NCBI GenBank assembly: GCA_000171835.1
Contig: ABHC01000022.1
Span: forward strand, 52,888 to 116,887
Direction: 5' to 3'
Source of the DNA: an alpha proteobacterium BAL199
GTDB lineage: Bacteria; Pseudomonadota; Alphaproteobacteria; Thalassobaculales; Thalassobaculaceae
DNA: 64,000 bases
Part shown: piece by piece, positions 53,269 through 62,339 of the stretch
Position numbering within the stretch: the stretch's first letter is position 1
Layout of the letters: each line of letters begins with the position of its first letter
Notes under the pieces: model-generated
The model's input: the letters and a program-made list of their open reading frames with translations, nothing else
Databases searched by the model: none
What the model was told of the DNA's origin: nothing
Program-made: the position numbers and the translations under genes

Positions 53269-54090
53269 ATGTTGACCAACACCAAAACCGACATGCCCTT
53301 CGAACGCTTCGTTGACCTCTCAAGCGGGCGACGGGTGTGGGCGGTGGCGGCGATTCACGGTGCCGCCGACCGGCTGGCGGCTTTGCATGACGCCATCGGC
53401 GAGCGGTTCGAGAGCGGCGACCGTCTGGTTTATCTCGGCGACCTGCTGGGCGGCGGCGACGTGCGGGCGGCGATGGCGGAAGTGCTACGGTTCCGCCGGC
53501 TGGTGCTGGCCCAGCCACCGCTCTATCTCCCCGACGACATCGTGTACCTGCGCGGCCGGCAGGAAGAGATGTGGCACAAGCTGCTGCAGGTTCACTTCGC
53601 ACCGCGGCCCAAGGAGCTGATGCGCTGGATGCTCGATCGGGGCGTCGACGCGACGCTGCAGGCCTATGGGGGCGATCCGGCCCAGGGGTTCTCGGCAGCC
53701 GACGAGGGGATGGTGGCGCTGACCCGCTGGACTGGACGCCTGAAGGCGGCGATGCAGGCGTCTCCCGGCCATCTCGCGTGGTTCTCGGGGCTGCGCCGTT
53801 ACGCACACACCGGACCTGGCGGCGTGCTGTTCGTGCACGCCGGCCTTGATCCGGCTCGGCCGCTCACCGACCAGCGCGACGCGTTCTGGTGGGAGAGCGG
53901 CACCTTCGCGCGCGCCGCGGCCGGATACAACGGCTTTGCCCGCATCGTGCGGGGCCACGATCCCGATGGCGGCGGCTGGTCGGAGGATGGCGCCATCCTC
54001 ACCATCGACGGCGGATGCGGCACCGGCGGCCCGTTGATCGCGGCATGCTTCGCAGCGGATGGGGCGCTGCTGGACCGGATCGAGGCCTGA
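53269..54090 (+). CDS. PP2A-like phosphatase fold with lost metal ligands
   Basis: The product has 273 residues from ATG 53269. The PPP-family layout is clear: VWAVAAIHGAADRLAAL, LVYLGDLLGGGD, IVYLRGRQEEM, GVLFVHAGLDPARPLTDQ and IVRGHDP. But the first motif is AIHG, not DIHG (residues 28-31), and RGNHEE has become RGRQEE (95-100), so the first-metal Asp, the bridging Asn and the catalytic His are gone. The later HAG and GHDP His residues remain. It is probably inactive as a phosphatase, perhaps a regulatory or binding protein. Confidence 0.7.
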   Translation: MLTNTKTDMPFERFVDLSSGRRVWAVAAIHGAADRLAALHDAIGERFESGDRLVYLGDLLGGGDVRAAMAEVLRFRRLVLAQPPLYLPDDIVYLRGRQEEMWHKLLQVHFAPRPKELMRWMLDRGVDATLQAYGGDPAQGFSAADEGMVALTRWTGRLKAAMQASPGHLAWFSGLRRYAHTGPGGVLFVHAGLDPARPLTDQRDAFWWESGTFARAAAGYNGFARIVRGHDPDGGGWSEDGAILTIDGGCGTGGPLIAACFAADGALLDRIEA

Positions 54091-54096
54091 CGCGGT

Positions 54097-55587
54097 TCAA
54101 TAGCTGACGTGCTTCAGCAACTGGCCAGGCGCCGGTTCCTCGCCGAGTGCAAGACCATTCAATACGCGGAACCGGGCTTCGGCCTGCGGGCCCTCGGGCA
54201 TCCATTGCGCCAACCGCGCCACCGTATCGCCCGGACGCGCTTCATAAATGTGCAGCCGGTACGGCTTCTCCTTCGCGGCTTCGGCCTCGCTGATTTCACG
54301 AAAGCTGAACGTCGTGCGCTGCAGGGCCGTATTCAGTCGCGCCGTATCGTTTGCGGGTGTGCCGAACAGCAGGCGGTAAATCCGATTGTCCCGACCTCTG
54401 ATCGCGACCAGCCGGAGATCGAAGGGGCCCTGGCTTGCGGAGATCCGGGCGATGCCGGTTGCCGTTTCCATGCCATTCACGTTGAGCGCTGTCAGGTCGG
54501 CCAGCGGCAGTCGCGCGCCCCATTGTTGGCGGACGTACTGCAGCATGGTGCCGCCGGTCGGCTTCGGCGCCATGTCAAACACGATCACCGCACCGTTCGG
54601 ACCGCGGGCGCGCACAGCGGTCGGACCGTTGAGCAGCATGAAGTCGTTCGGCACCGTGAACTCGAAGCGCAGCTTGGGATGAACGAACCGTTGGCCGCGA
54701 ACGAGTCCCTGGTTCGGCGAGTCGTCGTAAATCATGCCGTCAAGCCCACGCAGATAGGCTGCGTGCTCTGTGCGACCACCGAGCGCTCCGGTACCCAGTG
54801 CGGCGGTGCGGGCTTCCTGCACCCGGTCGATGGTGCGTGGGTGAGTCGACAGCAGGCTGCGCTCGTCCGGGTCGGTTCCGGACCCAAGAAGCGCGGAGTC
54901 GAGCTTAGACTTGGCGTGCAGGTGCTCCAGGAACGAGGCCATCCCCGCCGGATCGTAGCCGGCTTGGGTCATGTAGCGCAGGCCGAGCGAATCGGCTTCG
55001 AACTCTTGCTCTCGGCTGTAGCCGCGCAGGATCAGTCCGCCGCCGGTGTTCAGCATCTGAGCCACGCCCCGATCGCCGATCACTGCCCCCAGGATGCCGG
55101 CGCCGAGACCGACCAGAACGCTTCGGCCGTGTTGCTGCGCGCCGTGGCGGGCCGTGACGTGGCCGATCTCATGGCCGACGACACCGGCAAGCTCGGCCTC
55201 GCTGTTGGCCAGGGCCATCAGCCCGCGCGTGATGTAGACGTAGCCGCCCGGCAAGGCGAACGCGTTGACGACGGGTGAGTCGAGAACGGTGAATGTGAAC
55301 GGCACACCGGGCTGCTCGGTTCGAGCAACCAGCGCATTGCCGATTCCGGTCACATAGGCCTGGGTTGCCGGATCATCGTAGGCGCCACCGAACTCGGCGA
55401 GGACCTTTGGGTGCTGTTCCCGCCCGAGTTCCTGCTCGTCGTCCTGGGACAGCAGGGTGAATGCCCGCTGTCCGGTTGCCGGATTGGTCGAACAACCGGC
55501 CAACCCGCCCCCACCGAGCGTGACTACCGCGGCGAACAGGGCAGAGGCGAGGCGGCGACTCAAAGGGTAGGGCAGCAAGCGCATCAT
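54097..55587 (-). CDS. M48-family metalloprotease lipoprotein
   Basis: The product has 496 residues from ATG 55587, overlapping the upstream stop (ATGA). A lipoprotein signal (GGGGLAGC) is followed by the M48 domain with GVVGHEIGHVTARH (HExxH) and the third-ligand region REQEFEADSLGL. The C-terminal half has a separate domain (RFEFTVPNDFMLLNGP) and a LysM-like end (YRLHIYEARPGDTVARLAQW). Likely a periplasmic quality-control protease of the BepA/YfgC kind. Confidence 0.9.
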   Translation of the reverse strand: MMRLLPYPLSRRLASALFAAVVTLGGGGLAGCSTNPATGQRAFTLLSQDDEQELGREQHPKVLAEFGGAYDDPATQAYVTGIGNALVARTEQPGVPFTFTVLDSPVVNAFALPGGYVYITRGLMALANSEAELAGVVGHEIGHVTARHGAQQHGRSVLVGLGAGILGAVIGDRGVAQMLNTGGGLILRGYSREQEFEADSLGLRYMTQAGYDPAGMASFLEHLHAKSKLDSALLGSGTDPDERSLLSTHPRTIDRVQEARTAALGTGALGGRTEHAAYLRGLDGMIYDDSPNQGLVRGQRFVHPKLRFEFTVPNDFMLLNGPTAVRARGPNGAVIVFDMAPKPTGGTMLQYVRQQWGARLPLADLTALNVNGMETATGIARISASQGPFDLRLVAIRGRDNRIYRLLFGTPANDTARLNTALQRTTFSFREISEAEAAKEKPYRLHIYEARPGDTVARLAQWMPEGPQAEARFRVLNGLALGEEPAPGQLLKHVSY

Positions 55588-56423
55588 TCCTCCAGTACCT
55601 CCAGCGCCTCCGGATGGGTGAGGTCGATCATGGGGCCGTTCAGCGGAAACACCCAACCCCGGCCGCGGACGCGAACCCCGGTCAGGGAGGCGAGATCCAC
55701 TCCCACTCGCTTGAACGCCCGGCGTGCGTTCGACTCGATCCGAAACGTGAAGTCGCTCCGCCAGTCGGTTCCGAAGTTGAGATAGGTGGTACCGCGAACC
55801 GTTGCGGCATCCACCACGCGGCCTTCCACGATCTGCACGCTGTCGAGGTCGTTCCAGGTCTCGGCCGGGTTGCGGATCCGGTAGAATCGGTCGCTCCAGA
55901 TACCGCGCCGGGCTGCTCGCGCCGTACGCTCCAGGTCAAGCATCAGGGTGGCTCCGGTGGCGGTCCGCGGTTGCGTATAGACCCGCACCAGCCCGTCCAT
56001 CAGCAGAGCGCCCTGCAGCCAGTATCCGTCGTCGCGGACGATGTGGGCCAAACTGCGGCCCCAGCGGTCGCGCCGATCCTCGGGATGCCAGAGTTGCACG
56101 GTACGGCCGAGCAGGGCATGGCCAACGGCAGCGGACGCCTCGGTAGCCAGCGGCCATGCCGGTCGCCCATCGCGCGCCGGTAACGGCGCCTGTACGCCCG
56201 CCAGACGAACCTGGTCTCCATCCTCCAACTCGACCGTGTCGCCCGACAGCACCGCCGACACTCGCCCCAATGGCCCTTCGCGCAGGTCGGATGGCGGCCG
56301 AGGGCCCGGCCGCGTACCCGCGGCGGCAGGACCAACGAAAGCCGCATACGCCAAACCGGCGATAGCCTGCCGTCTGGTGACGCCGGGGGTGGCAGGTGAT
56401 GGTTGTAGTGCGCGATCGGTCAC
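55584..56423 (-). CDS. Thermonuclease (SNase)-fold exported protein
   Basis: The product has 279 residues from GTG 56423. A twin-arginine-like signal (GVTRRQAIAGLAYAAFVG) precedes the SNase-like fold: VSAVLSGDTVELEDGDQVRL with AGVQAP, then DRWGRSLAHIVRDDGYWLQG and GLVRVYTQP. Catalytic residues of staphylococcal nuclease are partly replaced (Arg of RLAGVQAP kept), so nuclease activity is uncertain. It is coupled to the M48 gene. Confidence 0.75.
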   Translation of the reverse strand: MTDRALQPSPATPGVTRRQAIAGLAYAAFVGPAAAGTRPGPRPPSDLREGPLGRVSAVLSGDTVELEDGDQVRLAGVQAPLPARDGRPAWPLATEASAAVGHALLGRTVQLWHPEDRRDRWGRSLAHIVRDDGYWLQGALLMDGLVRVYTQPRTATGATLMLDLERTARAARRGIWSDRFYRIRNPAETWNDLDSVQIVEGRVVDAATVRGTTYLNFGTDWRSDFTFRIESNARRAFKRVGVDLASLTGVRVRGRGWVFPLNGPMIDLTHPEALEVLEE

Positions 56424-56493
56424 GCGTGACGATACCAGCAACTGGTGATCGGGCGGAACGGCGCGATGTGGAGTTCGCTCCCAAGGTAAGTCA

Positions 56494-56527
56494 GGACCGG
56501 ACGGCGGGGAGGCACGCCGTCCGGTCC
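56494..56527. terminator. Hairpin after dps
   Basis: GGACCGGACGGCG (56494-56506) and CGCCGTCCGGTCC (56515-56527) form a perfect 13-bp stem, 17 bp beyond the dps stop on the minus strand. Likely its terminator. Confidence 0.65.
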
Positions 56528-56544
56528 AGGCTGCGCATCCGGGA

Positions 56545-56991
56545 TCAACCCCGAATGCTGCGCAGCATCCACGCGGCCTTGTCGTGCGCGGTGACACGCC
56601 CGGTGAGCATGTCCGCCGTCGCCGGGTCGTTGGCCGTCTCGGCAACGTCGACACCGGTCTTCAGGGTGGCGGCGACGGCCGCGTTGCCATCGATCAGGTC
56701 GTCGAGCATCGCCTTGGAATCGAGGCCGCCCTTGGCTTCTTCGATCTTGGTGATTTCCTGGAACGCGCGCAGGCCGCCGGGCGCCGGTGCGCCAAGGGCG
56801 CGAATCCGTTCCGCCAGCGCGTCGGACGCTGCGTATCCGTCGTTGTACTGTTCCTCGAACAGGTTGTGCAGGCCGAAGAAGTTCGAGCCGGTGACGTTCC
56901 AGTGGTAGTTCTGGGTCTTCAGGGCCAGCGTGAAAGTGTCGGCCAGCGCCTGCTCCAGAGCCTTGACGACTGGATCGGTATTGCGGGTCAT
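56545..56991 (-). CDS. dps: Dps-family ferritin-like protein
   Basis: The product has 148 residues. The Dps ferroxidase motif is in KTQNYHWNVTGSNFFGLHNL with FEEQYNDGYAASDALAERI after it. Such proteins oxidise iron with peroxide and protect DNA. It is divergent from oxyR, its probable regulator. Confidence 0.9.
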   Translation of the reverse strand: MTRNTDPVVKALEQALADTFTLALKTQNYHWNVTGSNFFGLHNLFEEQYNDGYAASDALAERIRALGAPAPGGLRAFQEITKIEEAKGGLDSKAMLDDLIDGNAAVAATLKTGVDVAETANDPATADMLTGRVTAHDKAAWMLRSIRG

Positions 56992-57082
56992 GGGTGCCTC
57001 TCCTTATGCGGTGATGCTGCCGGACCGAATATCTGTCCGGCGGCGACAGGGTTGTATTTGGGTAGTGGCGTACCGTTATCTA

Positions 57083-57119
57083 ATCGATTGATCCAACTGC
57101 TCTGATAGGATTGTTCTAT
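57083..57119. promoter_or_regulatory. Probable OxyR binding site
   Basis: ATAG-N7-CTAT (57105-57119) matches one OxyR half-site pair and overlaps the oxyR start codon. A weaker ATCG-N7-CAAC pair lies at the right phase upstream (57083-57097). It sits in the 126-bp dps-oxyR gap, consistent with autoregulation and dps control. Confidence 0.45.
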
Positions 57120-58041
57120 GGCATTTCACGGGCTCTCCTTGCGCGATCTCGAGTATCTGGTGGCGGTCGCCGATCACGGGCATTTCGGCCGTGCCGCCGA
57201 GGCCTGTCGTGTGAGTCAACCCTCGTTGTCGGCTGGGGTTCGCAAATTTGAGGACGCAATCGGCTTCCGGGTGTTCGAACGGACCAGTCGGCGTGTGATG
57301 CCGACCCACGCTGGAGAAGAGGCAATCCGCCACGCCCGGTCGGTGCTGGAGGCCGCTGTCAGGATGATGGATGTTGGGTCCGAGGGGCAGGCGCCGCTGT
57401 CCGGATCCTTCGCCTTGGGAGCGATCGCAACCATCGGCCCGTACCTGTTCCCGCGCGCCTTGGCCCCGCTGCTGAAAGCCTATCCGTCGCTGGCCCTGGC
57501 GATCGAAGAAGGGCTGACCGAGCACCTGCTGGCGCGCCTGCGCGACGGATTGCTGGACGCGGTCGTGCTGTCGCCGCCGATCGACGAGCAAGGCTTGGCC
57601 CTGATCCCACTGTACCGGGAGCCGTTCCGCTTGGCCGTGGAGGCTCGGTCGCCGTTGGCATCGGCGCCGACCGTCACGTTGGCGGGGCTCGACCCGAACG
57701 ATGCGGTGCTGCTGGACGAGGGCCATTGCCTGCGCGACCAGGCTCTGGCGCTGTGCGCCGGGGCGGGTCACCGGCCGCGCCATACTGCGATGAGCCTGGA
57801 GACCCTGAAGGCCATGGTCGCCGCCGGCGCCGGCTACAGCCTGGTTCCGGCGGGCGCCGCACCCGGCGACAGCGATCACGGCGGACTGGTGCGCTACCGG
57901 ACGTTTCCCGGCGATCAGGTCGGCCGGACCGTGTCGCTTGCCTACCGGCGCTCACGCGATCGGGTCGAGGACGTCCGGCTGCTGGCCGCCGCCCTGCGCG
58001 AGCATCGCCCGGCGCACACCTTGGCGATCGCCGGGTTTTGA
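57118..58041 (+). CDS. oxyR: OxyR peroxide-sensing LysR regulator
   Basis: The product has 307 residues. The HTH has LRDLEYLVAVADHGHFGRAA and CRVSQPSLSAGVRKFE. The redox pair is exact: EGHCLRDQALALC, Cys204 and Cys213, spaced as Cys199 and Cys208 of E. coli OxyR. It activates peroxide defence; the divergent dps gene is the obvious target. Confidence 0.92.
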   Translation: MAFHGLSLRDLEYLVAVADHGHFGRAAEACRVSQPSLSAGVRKFEDAIGFRVFERTSRRVMPTHAGEEAIRHARSVLEAAVRMMDVGSEGQAPLSGSFALGAIATIGPYLFPRALAPLLKAYPSLALAIEEGLTEHLLARLRDGLLDAVVLSPPIDEQGLALIPLYREPFRLAVEARSPLASAPTVTLAGLDPNDAVLLDEGHCLRDQALALCAGAGHRPRHTAMSLETLKAMVAAGAGYSLVPAGAAPGDSDHGGLVRYRTFPGDQVGRTVSLAYRRSRDRVEDVRLLAAALREHRPAHTLAIAGF

Positions 58042-58094
58042 CAATCGGCGGGCCGGACCCGATAACGGCACGCGAAGCGAACGGCGAGGTTTCG

Positions 58095-59087
58095 GTGGCG
58101 CGCGACGATCTGTTTCCGGAAATCCCGTTCCGGCGAAGCGGCTTTCTCGAGGTCGGCGACGGCCATCGCCTGTACTGGGAGGAGAGCGGCAACCCTGCCG
58201 GCATACCCGTGGTGTTCCTGCACGGCGGGCCGGGGTCCGGTACCTCGCCGGCGCAGCGCCGATTTTTCGACCCTTCGGCCTACCGGATCGTGCTGTTCGA
58301 CCAGCGCGGCGCCGGTCGCTCGACGCCGCACGCCTCCGTCCATACCAACACCACCGGCCATCTGGTCGCTGACATGGAGTTGCTGCGCCGGCACCTGCAG
58401 ATCGACAGCTGGATGGTGTTCGGCGGGTCGTGGGGGTCGACCCTGGCGCTTGCCTACGGGCAGACTCACCCGAACCGCTGCCTCGGCTTCATCCTGCGTG
58501 GGATCTTCCTGGGCCGACCGAGCGAGGTCGAATGGTTCCTGACCGGGATCCGCACCGTGTTCCCGGACGCCTGGCGCCGGTTCGCCGAGTTCCTGCCGCC
58601 GGAGGAACGCGGCGACCTGCTGAACGGCTACCTGACCCGGTTGCTCGATCCGCGCCCGGACGTTCACCTGCCGGCGGCACGCCGGTGGGGCGGCTACGAG
58701 GCGGCCTGCTCGGCGCTGGTGCCGGACGCGCGGCAGTTGGCCGAGATGGACAACGACCACCACTCGCTGGCGCTCGCCCGGATCGAGGCCCACTACTTCG
58801 CCAACCGGCTGTTCCTGCCGCCGGCTGGCCTGCTGACCGGCATGGATCGGCTGACCCGGCACCCGGCGGTTATCGTACAGGGCCGCTACGACGTGATCTG
58901 CCCGATGGTGTCGGCCGACACTCTGGCGCGGGCGTGGCGCGGGGCTGAACTGGTGGTGGTGCCTGACGCCGGCCATGCAGCCATGGAACCGGGTATTCGC
59001 CGCGCCCTGGTCCGTGCCACCGAGCAGATGAAGGCGGTTCTGGCGGCATCGGGAACGGATGCGCTGAAGCGGGTCCGGCCGGGGTGA
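58095..59087 (+). CDS. pip: Proline iminopeptidase
   Basis: The product has 330 residues from GTG 58095. It is an alpha/beta hydrolase with the S33 family signature: VVFLHGGPGSGTSP (oxyanion), LFDQRGAGRSTPHASVHTNT, nucleophile in FGGSWGSTLAL, and the late acid/His in QGRYDVICP and DAGHAAME. It removes N-terminal proline from peptides in the cytoplasm. A TTG start at 58038 is an alternative. Confidence 0.92.
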   Translation: MARDDLFPEIPFRRSGFLEVGDGHRLYWEESGNPAGIPVVFLHGGPGSGTSPAQRRFFDPSAYRIVLFDQRGAGRSTPHASVHTNTTGHLVADMELLRRHLQIDSWMVFGGSWGSTLALAYGQTHPNRCLGFILRGIFLGRPSEVEWFLTGIRTVFPDAWRRFAEFLPPEERGDLLNGYLTRLLDPRPDVHLPAARRWGGYEAACSALVPDARQLAEMDNDHHSLALARIEAHYFANRLFLPPAGLLTGMDRLTRHPAVIVQGRYDVICPMVSADTLARAWRGAELVVVPDAGHAAMEPGIRRALVRATEQMKAVLAASGTDALKRVRPG

Positions 59088-59169
59088 GAACAACCGTGAA
59101 GCCGCACGCCGCTCCGACCACGGGTGGTGTCGAGTTTGAGCTCGTGACCACGCAATCTACAGTGCGCCC

Positions 59170-59595
59170 ATGATCGAGATCGACGGCGTTTGCGCCATTC
59201 CCGACGATGAAATCGAGCTGACCTTCATCCGCTCCGGCGGGCCGGGCGGGCAGAACGTGAACAAGGTCTCCACGGCCGTCCAATTGCGTTTCGATGCTCG
59301 CGGGTCGCCGTCGCTACCGTCCCACGTCAAGGCCCGGCTGGAGCGTCTCGCCGGGTCGAAGCTGACCAAGGACGGCGCGATCGTGCTGACCGCGAACCGG
59401 CACCGCACCCAGCTTGCCAACCGCGAGGACGCGGTGGAGCGTCTCGCCGAGATGATCCGGCAGGCGGCGATCCGGCCGAAGTTCCGGGTGCCGACCCGTC
59501 CGAGCCGGGCTGCGAAGACCCGCCGCCTGGAAGGCAAGACCCGCCGGGGCCAGATCAAGGGCCTGCGCAAAGGCATTGCGGGTCCAGAGGGCTAG
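59170..59595 (+). CDS. arfB: Ribosome rescue hydrolase ArfB
   Basis: The product has 141 residues. The GGQ motif is in IRSGGPGGQNVNKVSTAVQL, which is the release-factor peptidyl-tRNA hydrolysis loop. The basic tail (RPSRAAKTRRLEGKTRRGQI) inserts in the mRNA channel in known ArfB. It frees peptides from stalled ribosomes. Confidence 0.93.
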   Translation: MIEIDGVCAIPDDEIELTFIRSGGPGGQNVNKVSTAVQLRFDARGSPSLPSHVKARLERLAGSKLTKDGAIVLTANRHRTQLANREDAVERLAEMIRQAAIRPKFRVPTRPSRAAKTRRLEGKTRRGQIKGLRKGIAGPEG

Positions 59596-59620
59596 GTCGG
59601 CACGTCCCCAGCCTGAACCG

Positions 59621-60085
59621 TTACAGGACCTCGAACACCCGGTAGATCGGACCGGTCGGCTCGCGCCGGCCAGTGGCGATGAAGCACGACTTGTTCATCC
59701 AGGCATGCGGGCCGTCCGACGCGGTCTCGAAGAACGGGGTGGTGCGGAAGTAGAGCAGGGCTGGATCGACCGACTCGCCGGCCGCCAGCTTGGCCATGAC
59801 GTCCGCCGAGCCGTGGCGCAGACCCTTGTAGGTCATGTAGATCAGCGCGCCGTCCGACGCCTTCATGGTCAGCCGCACATCGAGTTGGGTGACCCCGTCG
59901 CTCCGGTTCAGGATCCAGTCACCGCCGCCGTCCAGCACGGTGCCGCTGAGCTTTGGCCCCTCGAAGGTGCCGCCGGTCACCCGGGCGATGCGCCGGTCGC
60001 CGTACTGGGTGTTGCCGACCGCGGCCAGCGGCATGGCGACCGCCAGCCGCATCTCCATCACGAACTCGGTCTTGATCTCGGACAT
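59621..60085 (-). CDS. DUF3237 protein
   Basis: The product has 154 residues from ATG 60085. It matches DUF3237: RIARVTGGTFEGPKLSGTVL, GGGDWILNRSDGVTQLDVRL, YMTYKGLRHG and FRTTPFFETASDGPHAWMNK. Function unknown. It follows the IlvD/Edd dehydratase gene by 13 bp and probably shares its operon and pathway. Confidence 0.85.
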   Translation of the reverse strand: MSEIKTEFVMEMRLAVAMPLAAVGNTQYGDRRIARVTGGTFEGPKLSGTVLDGGGDWILNRSDGVTQLDVRLTMKASDGALIYMTYKGLRHGSADVMAKLAAGESVDPALLYFRTTPFFETASDGPHAWMNKSCFIATGRREPTGPIYRVFEVL

Positions 60086-60098
60086 GTGGGTTCCCCGG

Positions 60099-61826
60099 TT
60101 AGTCGACCGCGCGCAGGAAGTCGAAGTCGACGCCGCCGTCGGCTTGCAGCACGTGGTCCATGTAGATCTTGCGGTAGCCGCGCTTGAACTCCGGCTGGAC
60201 GGCCGACGGGTCGGTCGCGGCGCGGCGCTTCTCGAGCTCCGCCTCGTCGACCAGCAGGTCGAGGCTGCGGTTCTTGACCGACAGCCGGATCCGGTCGCCG
60301 GTGCGCACCAGGCCGAGCGGCCCACCGTCGGCGGCTTCCGGCGTGACGTGCAGGATGATGGTGCCGAACGCGGTACCGCTCATCCTGGCGTCCGAGATCC
60401 GCACCATGTCCTTCAGACCCTGGCGCGCCAGCTTTTTCGGGATCGGCAGGTAGCCGGCCTCCGGCATGGCGGCCGGGCTCTTCGGGCCGGCGTTCTGCAG
60501 CACCATGATGTCGTCGGCCTGGATGTCCAGGTCGGGGTCGTCGACCCGCGCCGCCATGTCGGCGAGCGACGAGAACACCACGCAGCGCGCCTCCTTCTCG
60601 AACAGGGTCGGGTCGGCGGCCGAGCGCTTCAGGATGGCGCCGCGCGGCGCCAGCGTGCCGAACAGGGCGACCAGCCCGCCCATCGCCTGAAACGGCTTGT
60701 CGAAGGGCCGCACGATCTCGTGGTCGATGTAGCCGGAATGGCTGTCGATCCGCTCGCCAAGGGTCTCGCCGGTGATGGTCATGGCGTCCAGGTGCAGCAG
60801 GTGGCGCAGTTCCTTGAGCACCCCGATCAGCCCGCCGGCGGCGAACAGGTCTTCCATGTAGTGGGCGCCGGTCGGCTTCAAGTCGACCAGCACCGGGGTC
60901 TCGTCGGACATCGCGTTCAGCCGGTCCATCGACACCGGAATGCCGAGCCGGCCGGCGATCGCCGTCAGGTGGACGATGGCGTTGGTCGACCCGCCGATCG
61001 CCAGCAGGATGCGCAGGGCGTTCTCTACCGATTTGGCGGTGATGATGTGGCGCGGCAGCAGCTTGTCCGTGCCGGTGGCGGTCGCCAGTTCCATTGCTCG
61101 CACGCCCGACGCCTCGGCGGCGCGCAGCCGGTCGGCGTGGACCGCCGGGATTGCGGCGGTGCCCGGCAGCATGATGCCGAGCGCCTCGCCGATGCAGGCC
61201 ATGGTGCTGGCGGTGCCCATCACCGCACAGGTGCCGGCGGTGGTCGCGAGGCTGCCTTCGACCCGGCGGATACCCGGCTCGTCGACTTCGCCGGCCCGGA
61301 ACTTGGCCCAGAACCGTCGGCAGTCGGTGCAGGCGCCCAGCCGCTCGCCGTCATAGGGCGAGGTCAGCATCGGGCCGACCGCGATATAGACCATCGGCAC
61401 ATCGGCGTTGGCGGCGCCCATCAACTGGGCCGGCAGGGTCTTGTCGCAGCCGCCGATCACCACGACCGCGTCCATCGGCTGGGCGCGGATCATCTCCTCC
61501 ACGTCCATGCTCATCAGGTTGCGGTACATCAGCGAGGTCGGGTTGAGGAACGTCTCGCCGAGCGAGATCGTCGGAAAGTCGATGGGCAGGCCACCGGCCG
61601 CCAGCACGCCGCGCTTGGTAGCCTCGACCAGTTCCGGCATCAGCCGGTGGCAGTTGTTGTAGCCGCTGCCGGAACTGCAGATGCCGACCACCGGTTTCGA
61701 CAGCATGTCGCGGCTGTAGCCCATCGACGACGCCATCGAGCGCCGCAGGTACAGGCTGAACTCGTTGTCGCCATAGTTGGTCAGGCCGCGGGCCAGGCCC
61801 TTCGGCGGCGTCGTATCGTCGGTCAT
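60099..61826 (-). CDS. IlvD/Edd-family dehydratase (sugar-acid type)
   Basis: The product has 575 residues from ATG 61826. It has the iron-sulfur dehydratase signatures: CSSGSGYNNCHRLMPELVEA, CDKTLPAQLMGAAN, ACTDCRRFWAKFR, GTCAVMGTASTMACIGEALG and SDARMSGTAFGTIILHVTPE. The NNCH form (rather than IlvD's TPCN) and the DUF3237 partner suggest a sugar-acid substrate such as an arabonate or gluconate rather than dihydroxy-acid in valine synthesis. Confidence 0.88.
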   Translation of the reverse strand: MTDDTTPPKGLARGLTNYGDNEFSLYLRRSMASSMGYSRDMLSKPVVGICSSGSGYNNCHRLMPELVEATKRGVLAAGGLPIDFPTISLGETFLNPTSLMYRNLMSMDVEEMIRAQPMDAVVVIGGCDKTLPAQLMGAANADVPMVYIAVGPMLTSPYDGERLGACTDCRRFWAKFRAGEVDEPGIRRVEGSLATTAGTCAVMGTASTMACIGEALGIMLPGTAAIPAVHADRLRAAEASGVRAMELATATGTDKLLPRHIITAKSVENALRILLAIGGSTNAIVHLTAIAGRLGIPVSMDRLNAMSDETPVLVDLKPTGAHYMEDLFAAGGLIGVLKELRHLLHLDAMTITGETLGERIDSHSGYIDHEIVRPFDKPFQAMGGLVALFGTLAPRGAILKRSAADPTLFEKEARCVVFSSLADMAARVDDPDLDIQADDIMVLQNAGPKSPAAMPEAGYLPIPKKLARQGLKDMVRISDARMSGTAFGTIILHVTPEAADGGPLGLVRTGDRIRLSVKNRSLDLLVDEAELEKRRAATDPSAVQPEFKRGYRKIYMDHVLQADGGVDFDFLRAVD

Positions 61827-61926
61827 GAGCGTTCCTCCTGCGGGCGATCCTAGGCGTTCAGCACCCGGCGGGGAAAGCCCTGGGTGCATCGGATTGGTGC
61901 CCGGTCGTCATATCAATCGTGATTCG

Positions 61927-62298
61927 TCAGGACCCGGTGTCGCAGCCGAGCGCGGCGCGCACCCGCTCGACCTCCATGGCATGAAACAGCGCAGCCTGCG
62001 GCCCCCGGTCCGGCCCGAAATACAGGCCGAGTTCGCTGGCCAGCCGGAAGAAGCCAGGTGCCGGCAATCCCGCACGCTTGGCCGACACCACGACCGCGGC
62101 CAGCAACGGCTGGCCGACCGCGTGATCGGCTCGCATCAAGGCTTCCAGGGCCTCAGTCGTGCGGTGGATGGCCTGCGGAGGCTTGATCCCGGCCGCACCG
62201 GCCAGGTCGAGATAGGTCAGCGTCGTTCCCTGGCGAGCTGTGTGCTCCAGGATTGGACGCAGCCGTTCGGCAAGGTCTTCGGTCGGGGTGTCGGTCAC
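61927..62298 (-). CDS. Conserved-looking protein of unknown function
   Basis: The product has 123 residues. It is helical with a winged-helix-like order: RLRPILEHTARQGTTLTYLD, AAGIKPPQAIHRTTEALEAL, then the strand pair LLAAVVVSAKRAGLPAPGFF. No family name fits. It is divergent from the acyltransferase gene by 41 bp. Confidence 0.55.
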   Translation of the reverse strand: MTDTPTEDLAERLRPILEHTARQGTTLTYLDLAGAAGIKPPQAIHRTTEALEALMRADHAVGQPLLAAVVVSAKRAGLPAPGFFRLASELGLYFGPDRGPQAALFHAMEVERVRAALGCDTGS

Positions 62299-62339
62299 GG
62301 CATCTGGCGCTTTGATCGGTGGATCGGTATAGCCGGGGG

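Noticed and set aside
59865..61853. 662-codon plus-strand open frame over the IlvD/Edd gene
   Set aside because: Antisense shadow of a gene with all family motifs; translated composition is not protein-like.
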